A stretch of DNA of 6,487 bases, taken from the NCBI GenBank assembly GCA_937875885.1, contig CALEIO010000045.1, forward strand, positions 1 to 6,487, given 5' to 3'. The DNA is from an uncultured Clostridia bacterium (lineage in GTDB: Bacteria; Bacillota; Clostridia; Oscillospirales; Acutalibacteraceae). The notes under the pieces were generated by a model. It worked only from the letters and a program-made list of their open reading frames with translations, did not search any database and was not told where the DNA came from. Shown in pieces: positions 1 to 4,561 of the stretch; positions within the stretch are counted from its first letter, which is position 1, and every line of letters starts with the position of its first letter. The translations under genes and the position numbers were made by a program.

Positions 1-122
1 TTTGTTGTTCCGTTAAGAATACCTGCAATTTCATCAATATCGTTTGCAGCAAGACATTGGCTGATAGGTCTGATAATGGGAATACCGCCACCTACGCTTG
101 CTTCAAAAAGAAAGTTAACGTT
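1..122 (-). CDS. hom: Homoserine dehydrogenase, internal fragment (truncated at both ends)
   Basis: Homoserine dehydrogenase reduces aspartate semialdehyde to homoserine with NAD(P)H in the cytoplasmic threonine/methionine pathway. Read on the minus strand with codon tops at positions 122, 119 and so on, the stretch is open and encodes about 40 residues. They include [17 protein letters not shown], then [21 protein letters not shown]. The EASVGGGIP and GILNGTTN blocks are characteristic of the family's central catalytic domain. The fragment runs off the left end of the window, where the C-terminal part would lie. On its N-terminal side, homology stops abruptly near 114-122: the minus frame stays open beyond (CFAC...) but no longer resembles the family, because that DNA belongs to the penicillin-binding protein on the other strand. 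The NAD-binding Rossmann half and the start codon are therefore absent here. Identification is from remembered family motifs and is strong despite the short length. Confidence 0.85.
114..122. other. Join between two unrelated gene fragments at a shared 9-mer
   Basis: The sequence GTTAACGTT reads V-N-V on the plus strand, leading into AGKTGTAEN of the penicillin-binding protein. Its complement AACGTTAAC reads N-V-N on the minus strand, leading into [10 protein letters not shown] of homoserine dehydrogenase. Family resemblance switches here in both directions. The 9-mer is made of two overlapping palindromes, GTTAAC and AACGTT. The simplest reading is an inverted join at microhomology. It could be an assembly or amplification chimera, or a true chromosomal breakpoint. 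Confidence 0.65.
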
Positions 123-329
123 GCAGGCAAAACAGGTACCGCAGAAAACACCGGCTCTGACCACACAGCTTTTATATGCTATGCACCCTACGACAAGCCC
201 GAGGTTGCAATTGCTGTTGTGTTGGAACACGGCGCAAAGGGTATCTACTCTATGGGCGTTGCAAAGGATTTGCTCAATGCATATTTCTACCCCGACCAGG
301 AGACAACCACCGCTCCTGCAACCGAATAA
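114..329 (+). CDS. Penicillin-binding protein transpeptidase, C-terminal fragment (PBP2/MrdA or FtsI class)
   Basis: This is the end of a class B penicillin-binding protein, a membrane-anchored D,D-transpeptidase that cross-links peptidoglycan. The visible part starts [15 protein letters not shown] at 129-137 is the third active-site motif of the transpeptidase fold, and the following [19 protein letters not shown] and VLEHGAKG stretches match the closing strands of the domain. It ends in a Thr/Pro/Ala-rich tail at TAA 327-329. The same frame is open back to base 3, but residues before about 114 do not look like a transpeptidase and instead lie over the antisense homoserine dehydrogenase fragment. 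The SxxK and SxN motifs, dimerisation domain and membrane anchor are missing. In many Clostridia, mrdA sits in a shape/division cluster with min genes, rodA and mgsA. The minD-like and mgsA genes just downstream therefore favour PBP2 (mrdA), by inference. Confidence 0.83.
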   Translation, partial: VNVAGKTGTAENTGSDHTAFICYAPYDKPEVAIAVVLEHGAKGIYSMGVAKDLLNAYFYPDQETTTAPATE

Positions 330-334
330 ACACC

Positions 335-366
335 AAGGGAGGAGAGTGCATCTCCTCCTTTTTCTT
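335..366 (+). terminator. Rho-independent terminator after the penicillin-binding protein gene
   Basis: There is a perfect 8-bp stem, GGAGGAGA (338-345) with TCTCCTCC (351-358), around the 5-base loop GTGCA. It extends by A-U/G-U pairs and is followed by TTTTTCTTT. It lies 6-9 bases after the stop codon and would end the upstream transcript. The GGAGG in the 5' arm is not a ribosome site, because no gene follows it closely. Confidence 0.85.
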
Positions 367-495
367 TGTATATTTCGCATAAACTTCCGATTTTTTCTTG
401 TCATTTCGCACTAAACAGCAAGGGCATTTTTTATCAATTATTAATTTTGCCCAAAATTCTGACCGTATTTTTTACGTACCGTCACAGCAAAATTA

Positions 496-524
496 TTGTG
501 CTTTTGACTGTTTTGTGCTAGAAT
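496..524 (+). promoter_or_regulatory. Candidate sigma-A promoter with extended -10 for the minD-like gene
   Basis: TTGTGC (496-501) and TAGAAT (519-524) are separated by 17 bases, and a TG lies one base before the -10 box (516-517), making an extended -10. The expected transcription start is near 531, only about a dozen bases before the ATG at 544. The leader would then be very short, with the ribosome site at its very end. A second TTGACT at 504-509 has no -10 box at proper spacing. The rest of the 330-495 gap is AT-rich and shows no other clear element. Confidence 0.45.
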
Positions 525-530
525 AACTAT

Positions 531-534
531 GAGG
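531..534 (+). promoter_or_regulatory. Ribosome binding site that decides the minD-like start
   Basis: GAGG at 531-534 lies 9 bases before ATG 544. The alternative in-frame ATG at 529 would add MRYYF, destroy this site and leave no other Shine-Dalgarno. Start 544 gives the standard family N-terminus, with MGKVIVLASGKGGTGKS running directly into the P-loop. Confidence 0.6.
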
Positions 535-543
535 TATTATTTT

Positions 544-1293
544 ATGGGCAAAGTTATTGTGCTTGCCTCCGGCAAAGGAGGCACCGGTAAATCTACTGTT
601 TCTGTAGGTCTTGCCGTTGCGCTTGTAAAACTAAATAAAAAAGTTCTGCTTGTAGACTGCGACAGCGGTATGCGCGGAGTAGACCTGATGCTCGGTGTAG
701 AAAAGGAGCTTATCTACGATGTGTCTGATGCTGTTGGTGGTGGTTGCGACAAATCTGCTGCCATCTACGTTACACAGAACATCTATGGTCTTTATATGAT
801 GCCTGCGGCACTCTCTGCTGACGATGAAGTCAGCCCCTCTGTGCTCAAGGAACTCATCAACGAGATTAAGCACGAATACGACTACATTATTATAGATTCC
901 CCTGCAGGCACAGGCTCAGGCTTCGAAGCTGCCGCCGCTGCTGCAGACCGTGCACTCATCGTAATCAATCCCGAACCCACCAGCGTGCGAGGATGCCTTA
1001 ACATCCGCCGCAAACTTACCGAAATGGGCATTGATGATGCACGTCTTGTAATCAACAGATTCTGGCCCGAACGATTCAGAGCAATGGGTATTTACCACGA
1101 TATCGATGACCTTATCGACACAGCCCAGACTCAGCTTATTGCCATTATCCCCGAAGATGTGCAGATTGCAGCCATTGCCCAGCGAGGTGAAAGCGGACAA
1201 AAGTCCGTTCCCTCTATGGAGGCTTTCCGTAATCTTGCTGCCCGCATAGAAGGCTTCAATCCGCCTCTTGCAAAGAAGATTCTCGGAATCTGA
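544..1293 (+). CDS. minD: MinD/ParA-family ATPase, probably septum site-determining protein MinD
   Basis: The 249-residue protein is a deviant Walker A P-loop ATPase. MinD dimerises on ATP, binds the membrane and carries MinC to block FtsZ ring assembly away from mid-cell. GKGGTGKST at residues 10-18 carries both signature lysine K11 and P-loop K16. DCDSGMRGVDLMLG (38-51) matches the MinD switch I pattern (DADIGLRNLDLVMG). IIIDSPAG (115-122) is Walker B/switch II in the form typical of MinD rather than plasmid ParA. NRFWPERF and IIPEDVQI further on also fit MinD. The C-terminus ends NPPLAKKILGI, so the amphipathic membrane-targeting helix is short compared with classical MinD. No minC or minE lies next to it, which is unusual for the family. 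It is 87 bases upstream of mgsA with no convincing terminator between, so the two may be cotranscribed. An orphan MinD-like ATPase with another partner is the main alternative. Confidence 0.8.
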   Translation: MGKVIVLASGKGGTGKSTVSVGLAVALVKLNKKVLLVDCDSGMRGVDLMLGVEKELIYDVSDAVGGGCDKSAAIYVTQNIYGLYMMPAALSADDEVSPSVLKELINEIKHEYDYIIIDSPAGTGSGFEAAAAAADRALIVINPEPTSVRGCLNIRRKLTEMGIDDARLVINRFWPERFRAMGIYHDIDDLIDTAQTQLIAIIPEDVQIAAIAQRGESGQKSVPSMEAFRNLAARIEGFNPPLAKKILGI

Positions 1294-1380
1294 CACACAA
1301 CTGTGTTTTTTATACATATATTATTTATGTGTTCTGTTTTTAGGTTTTGAATGTGAAAATAGTGAAACGGAGGTAGATTT

Positions 1381-1776
1381 ATGAATATCGCTATTATCGC
1401 ACACGATGAAAAAAAGGAGCTTATGGTACAGTTCTGCATTGCATATTGCGGCATCCTCAGCAGACATACTATTCTTGCTACAGGTACTACCGGCAAAATG
1501 GTAACCGAAGCTACAGGTCTGGAGATTAAATCCTTCCTCGGCGGCACCCAGGGTGGTGGTCAGCAGATTGCTGCTCGTATTGCATGCAACGAGATCGATA
1601 TGCTCCTCTTCTTCAGAGATCCTCTCAACTCCAAACCCTCCGAGGCTAACGATATGAACCTTCTCAGACTCTGCGATATGCACAACATCCCCGTTGCTAC
1701 CAACATTGCTACTGCAGAAGTTCTTATCCACGGTCTTAACCGCGGTGACCTTGACTGGAGAAACATTCTCAAGTAA
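1381..1776 (+). CDS. mgsA: Methylglyoxal synthase homologue with altered active site
   Basis: Methylglyoxal synthase converts dihydroxyacetone phosphate to methylglyoxal and phosphate, a bypass of lower glycolysis. The 131-residue protein aligns without gaps to the family core: IAHDEKK (6-12), ATGTTG (33-38), FFRDPLN (77-83) and IPVATNIATAE (103-113). H8, K12, the TGTT phosphate loop and D80 match E. coli H19, K23, the T45-T48 loop and D91, all at a constant offset of 11. At that same offset, catalytic D71 becomes G60 (GGTQGGGQQ instead of SGPxGGDQQ), H98 becomes S87 and D101 becomes N90. The fold is therefore clear but normal catalysis is doubtful. The protein may be a subfamily with a changed mechanism, substrate or sensory role. 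GGAGGT at 1369-1374 lies 6 bases before the ATG. Identity with the fold is firm; the enzyme name is less so. Alignment was by eye from memory. Confidence 0.82.
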   Translation: MNIAIIAHDEKKELMVQFCIAYCGILSRHTILATGTTGKMVTEATGLEIKSFLGGTQGGGQQIAARIACNEIDMLLFFRDPLNSKPSEANDMNLLRLCDMHNIPVATNIATAEVLIHGLNRGDLDWRNILK

Positions 1777-1799
1777 TTTTTCGCACTGTATATTTCACG

Positions 1800-1818
1800 G
1801 GGCAAACTCTGCCCTTTT
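1800..1818 (+). terminator. Short hairpin with T run after mgsA
   Basis: GGGCA (1800-1804) pairs with TGCCC (1810-1814) around loop AACTC, followed by TTTT. The stem is only 5 bp but GC-rich. It may act as a first, weak terminator 24 bases after the mgsA stop, ahead of the stronger hairpin at 1837. Confidence 0.45.
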
Positions 1819-1836
1819 GACGTTATGCTGAAATTC

Positions 1837-1873
1837 AGCCATTTGAGCTCCTGCTCGGATGGCTTTTGTTTTT
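1837..1873 (+). terminator. Strong Rho-independent terminator between mgsA and the lipoprotein gene
   Basis: AGCCATTTGAGC (1837-1848) pairs over 12 positions with GCTCGGATGGCT (1853-1864), including two T-G wobbles, around the tetraloop TCCT. It is followed by TTTGTTTTT. It separates the minD-mgsA transcript from the lipoprotein gene, whose ribosome site starts only 19 bases later. No separate promoter for that gene is obvious, so some read-through or regulated termination is possible. Confidence 0.8.
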
Positions 1874-1905
1874 AAGACAACACATTACAACAAAGGAGCT
1901 TTCCA

Positions 1906-2706
1906 ATGAAAAAACTTATCTCTCTTATCCTCGCTGTACTTATGCTCTTGAGCTTTTTCTGTGGATGTGCAGCAAACTCTGACAACACAGACCAGACCCC
2001 CACAGAAACAACAGCTGCTCCCGTAAAGACTCTTTCTGCAGAGGAAGCAGTTCAGATTTATCTGGACAACAAGGACATCTGGGAAACCAAAACAGACGAC
2101 ACCACCTGGTACGGATATATGTTCTTTGACCTGAACTTTGACGGTACCCTGGAGCTTGTTGCAGCAACAAATGCAGGCACAGGTTTTTACAGCGATAACA
2201 AATACTATGCTCTTGATGAAGAAACCAAAACTGTAAAAGAACTGACATTCCCCGACAAAGACGAAGAAAACCAGTGGGATTTCACAGGTGGCGACTACCC
2301 CAAGGTATATCGCAACAACGAAACAAACCAGCTCAAATATATGGTTTATGACCACGTAAGAGCAGGCGCAGGTGCATACGGAATGTGCATTGGCGAACTT
2401 TACCTTGACGAGGATATGAACGTTATTTCAAGAAACCTCTGGTCTTTTGACTACATTGCTGACCCCGAGCAGGAGGGTGAGGCACAGAACATTTTCAGAG
2501 TTTACGATGCTAATGGTCAGTCAGAAAAGGTTGAAGAGGAAGCTTACAACAACACTCTCAGCACTTATGAATCCTCAAACACTCTGCTGGAAATGACCTA
2601 CGAAATCGTAGAGCAGGTAAACACAGAGTACACCTACTCAGAGCTTACAGCAGAAGAAAAGTACGATCTTTTCCTCAGCTCTTACAAAGCATTCTCTTAC
2701 AAATAA
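1906..2706 (+). CDS. Secreted lipoprotein of unknown function with a calcium-loop-like motif
   Basis: I do not recognise a specific family. The 266-residue protein begins MKK followed by a hydrophobic stretch, ending LLSFFCGC. Cys21 fits a lipobox for signal peptidase II, so the mature protein should be lipid-anchored on the outer face of the membrane. A low-complexity Thr/Asp/Pro linker (about 22-40) follows, as is usual for Gram-positive lipoproteins. FFDLNFDGTLELV (73-85) is a DxNxDGxxE loop resembling the EF-hand/dockerin-like calcium-binding motif seen in many clostridial surface proteins (D75, N77, D79, E83). The rest is acidic and rich in Tyr, Asp, Glu and Asn, with no visible catalytic motif or repeat. 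AAAGGAG at 1892-1898 lies 7 bases before the ATG and supports the start. It stands alone between terminators. A role in sensing, binding or cell-surface maintenance is a guess. Confidence 0.8.
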   Translation: MKKLISLILAVLMLLSFFCGCAANSDNTDQTPTETTAAPVKTLSAEEAVQIYLDNKDIWETKTDDTTWYGYMFFDLNFDGTLELVAATNAGTGFYSDNKYYALDEETKTVKELTFPDKDEENQWDFTGGDYPKVYRNNETNQLKYMVYDHVRAGAGAYGMCIGELYLDEDMNVISRNLWSFDYIADPEQEGEAQNIFRVYDANGQSEKVEEEAYNNTLSTYESSNTLLEMTYEIVEQVNTEYTYSELTAEEKYDLFLSSYKAFSYK

Positions 2707-2721
2707 TCCATAACAAAAGCC

Positions 2722-2757
2722 AAAGCCTTCCGTCGGGATTCCGATGCAAGGCTTTTT
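2722..2757 (+). terminator. Hairpin terminator shared by the convergent lipoprotein and acyltransferase genes
   Basis: AAAGCCTT (2722-2729) pairs with AAGGCTTT (2748-2755). Inside it, after one C-C mismatch, CGTCGG (2731-2736) pairs with CCGATG (2741-2746) around loop GATT. The plus-strand side runs into CTTTTTATTT, an ordinary terminator 15 bases after the lipoprotein stop. Read on the minus strand, the same stem is followed by TTTGGCTTTTGTT, so it may also end the acyltransferase transcript, less efficiently. Confidence 0.85.
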
Positions 2758-2788
2758 ATTTATACATTTATTTTTTTCGCAAACTTTT

Positions 2789-3844
2789 TTACACAAGATA
2801 TTTCTTTACAAACGGAATCTTGTTGAGCACCATTGACGAAAGGGTAGATACCACAAACACCGCCAACAGGAAACAAGGAATTCCTAAAACCGGATGAATG
2901 CTCAGTATTGTGAATCCCAGGTTTTTTTCAAAGAAATTTATAAAAAGAACGTGTATCAGATATGCACCAAAGGTGCTCTTGGAAAAGAAACTTACAAATC
3001 TTCCGCTCTTTTCTGAAAGCTTAATTTTTGAAAGTACATATTTGCCAAAAACAAACAGGCCCACTGCCATAAGCAAAACAGGAATAGAAAATTTATCAAA
3101 CATTGTATCGTCGAATTTATTTGTTTTTGCCGCTCTCACCAACACAAAGGTCAGGCTTAATGCATACCCAACCACGCCCAGACCCATTGTGAGTCCTGCT
3201 TTGATTTTGGAGAAATCCTTTTTACTGAGATAATATCCCAACACCATATAGAAAGGATACTTATACACCATAAGAACAGACATTTTGCTTAAAAAATCTT
3301 TAAGGCTTACTGCGGGAATAGATACCAGTTTGCTGGGGACATCCTCAAGCAAAGGAAGCACAGAAATTGTAAGTATGAAAAAAATCACACCTACTGCCAG
3401 AAAATACTTTGTGAGTTTTTCAGACTCGGTAATTTTTCTTAAAAAAGGCACCACTACGTAGCAACCTATCAGCACAGGAATAAACCACAGATGATAAAAA
3501 CTCTTTGCAAAAAGCGTAGCCACACCACTCACAGAACGAGGCTCACTCCCTGCTATGTATATTGCCGACCATACAACATAGGCCGCAAACACTCTGGGGA
3601 TATATTTTGTATAAATGCTTTTAATGGTAATGGTCTTTTCATTGTCCAGAAACAGCGCACCGCTTATCATAAAAAACATAGGCACTGCACAATGGCACAT
3701 ACACAGGAATAGCGACACAACTGTCCAGCGGCTGTCGCTGACATCTATCCCTAACCAGAAATTATCACAGCAGTGGGTCAGCATAACCAGAACAATGCTG
3801 ATTATCCTCAGAAAATCCATATAATATTTTCTTTCTTTTACCAT
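2789..3844 (-). CDS. Membrane acyltransferase, acyltransferase-3 family (OafA/WecH-like)
   Basis: The 351-residue polytopic membrane protein has about ten hydrophobic segments. Acyltransferase-3 proteins transfer acetyl or other acyl groups across the membrane to surface polysaccharides, peptidoglycan or lipids. The N-terminal segment YYMDFLRIISIVLVMLTH carries the family's Arg and His (R13, H24). PMFFMISGALFL (55-66) is the conserved second-helix motif. FYHLWFIPVLIG (116-127) matches the HLWFl motif. TFGAYLIHVLF (291-301) matches the late TYGIYLIH block. No extra SGNH hydrolase domain is present, so it is closer to WecH/YiaH size than to two-domain OafA. GAGGTG (3849-3854) precedes the ATG closely, by 4 bases, or by 6 if GAGG alone is counted. 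No glycan biosynthesis genes are nearby, so the acceptor cannot be predicted. It has its own strong promoter and converges on the lipoprotein gene. Confidence 0.85.
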   Translation of the reverse strand: MVKERKYYMDFLRIISIVLVMLTHCCDNFWLGIDVSDSRWTVVSLFLCMCHCAVPMFFMISGALFLDNEKTITIKSIYTKYIPRVFAAYVVWSAIYIAGSEPRSVSGVATLFAKSFYHLWFIPVLIGCYVVVPFLRKITESEKLTKYFLAVGVIFFILTISVLPLLEDVPSKLVSIPAVSLKDFLSKMSVLMVYKYPFYMVLGYYLSKKDFSKIKAGLTMGLGVVGYALSLTFVLVRAAKTNKFDDTMFDKFSIPVLLMAVGLFVFGKYVLSKIKLSEKSGRFVSFFSKSTFGAYLIHVLFINFFEKNLGFTILSIHPVLGIPCFLLAVFVVSTLSSMVLNKIPFVKKYLV

Positions 3845-3872
3845 AACCCACCTCTTTTTTCTTTGTATCTAT

Positions 3873-3901
3873 ATAATACTGTCTGTGTCGTTTTTTGTCA
3901 A
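3873..3901 (-). promoter_or_regulatory. Near-consensus sigma-A promoter for the acyltransferase gene
   Basis: On the minus strand, TTGACA (3901-3896) and TATTAT (3878-3873) are separated by exactly 17 bases. The -35 box is perfect and the -10 box matches 5 of 6. The transcription start should fall near 3866, giving a leader of about 20 bases that contains the ribosome site. Confidence 0.8.
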
Positions 3902-3913
3902 TCTGGATGATTC

Positions 3914-3991
3914 TCCGACTTTTTATGTTTATTTATGCAAATCTACCATTTTTGCAGGCAAAAACACAGTCGGATTAAGAGGCATAAACAT
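3914..3991. promoter_or_regulatory. Cluster of inverted repeats between divergent promoters (candidate operators)
   Basis: Three inverted repeats lie between the two -35 boxes. TCCGACT (3914-3920) is mirrored by AGTCGGA (3968-3974), each copy 12-16 bases upstream of one of the divergent -35 boxes and in the same orientation relative to its promoter. ATGTTTAT (3925-3932) is mirrored by ATAAACAT (3984-3991), which touches the plus-strand -35 box. TTTTTGC-AG-GCAAAAA (3949-3964) is a 16-base near-perfect palindrome in the middle. The arrangement suggests shared control of both transcripts. The palindrome does not match the Rex consensus expected for NADH-responsive genes. The function is inferred; AT-richness alone could produce part of this. 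Confidence 0.4.
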
Positions 3992-4019
3992 TGATTATAT
4001 GCGGATTTTGTAGTAAAAT
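3991..4019 (+). promoter_or_regulatory. Sigma-A promoter for the hydrogenase-type operon
   Basis: TTGATT (3991-3996) and TAAAAT (4014-4019) are separated by 17 bases. Transcription should begin near 4026, giving a leader of about 35 bases before ATG 4061. Confidence 0.7.
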
Positions 4020-4060
4020 TATATACTAGAGTTTTATTTTTCAAAACGAGGTGTTTTTTT

Positions 4061-4561
4061 ATGAGTTGCTGTTGCAATCATACCAAGAGCGACCTGTCTT
4101 TACTTGCAGATGTTCTTGCCGAGTACAAAGACAAAAAAGGTTCTCTCATTACCATATTACAGAAAGCACAGGATATATACGGATATCTTCCTACAGATGT
4201 GATTTATCACGTTGCCGAGCAGACAGGTAACACTCCTGCAAAGGTTATGGGCGTGGCTACTTTCTACACACAGTTCAGACTTCAGCCTGTGGGTAAATAT
4301 CTTATTATGCTCTGTCAGGGCACAGCCTGCCACGTTAACGGCTCCGAAAGAATCGAAGCTGCTATCTGCGAAGAGCTGGGAATTAAAGACGGAGAAACCA
4401 CAGCCGACGGTCTCTTTACACTCAAGTGTGTGGCTTGTCTGGGTTGTTGCTCACTTTCTCCCGTTATGATGATCAACGACGAAACCTACGGCTCACTCAC
4501 ACCCGAAAGAACAATCAGCATACTCTCCGAACTGAGAGAGAAAGCGGGGGAAGAGAAATGA
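4061..4561 (+). CDS. hydC: NuoE/HydC-like [2Fe-2S] thioredoxin-fold subunit of a NADH-linked hydrogenase-type complex
   Basis: The 166-residue protein matches the 24-kDa NuoE family (HndA, HydC), which carries one [2Fe-2S] cluster and works with the flavoprotein subunit encoded next. An N-terminal helical part contains ILQKAQDIYGYLP and the highly conserved VMGVATFYTQFRLQPVGKY (62-80). The thioredoxin-like part holds the ligands C85, C90 (CQGTAC), C126 and C130 (CLGCC). PVMMIND follows the last ligand, as usual. Extra cysteines occur at C123 and C129, and the N-terminus begins MSCCC, an uncommon triple cysteine. GAGGTG (4048-4053) lies 7 bases before the ATG. The stop TGA overlaps the next ATG as ATGA, implying translational coupling. 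NuoE of a respiratory complex I is less likely because the neighbouring flavoprotein has the bifurcating-hydrogenase domain layout. Confidence 0.88.
   Translation: MSCCCNHTKSDLSLLADVLAEYKDKKGSLITILQKAQDIYGYLPTDVIYHVAEQTGNTPAKVMGVATFYTQFRLQPVGKYLIMLCQGTACHVNGSERIEAAICEELGIKDGETTADGLFTLKCVACLGCCSLSPVMMINDETYGSLTPERTISILSELREKAGEEK

Noticed and set aside
3..113. Upstream extension of the penicillin-binding protein frame, open to the window edge and with a possible TTG start at 57
   Set aside because: The encoded residues before about 114 do not resemble a transpeptidase, while the opposite strand is a clear homoserine dehydrogenase match, so this open frame is a shadow.
422..452. GGGCA...TGCCC pairing in the gap before minD
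   Set aside because: A 5-bp stem with an AT-rich loop of more than 20 bases is likely chance in this AT-rich stretch, and no T run follows it.
1293..1315. Possible terminator between minD and mgsA (ACAC-AACT-GTGT followed by TTTTTT)
   Set aside because: The stem has only 4 bp with a mismatch beyond it. It is too weak to claim, and the two genes may be cotranscribed.
3949..3964. Rex-type operator for the NADH-linked operon
   Set aside because: The palindrome TTTTTGCAGGCAAAAA lacks the TTGTGA/TTGTTA half-sites of Rex. It is listed only as an unassigned inverted repeat.
4426..4557. Earlier ATG for the HydB-like gene at 4426
   Set aside because: The additional 44 residues overlap the conserved cysteine region of the preceding gene in another frame and resemble nothing. 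ATG 4558 with the ATGA overlap gives the natural N-terminus.
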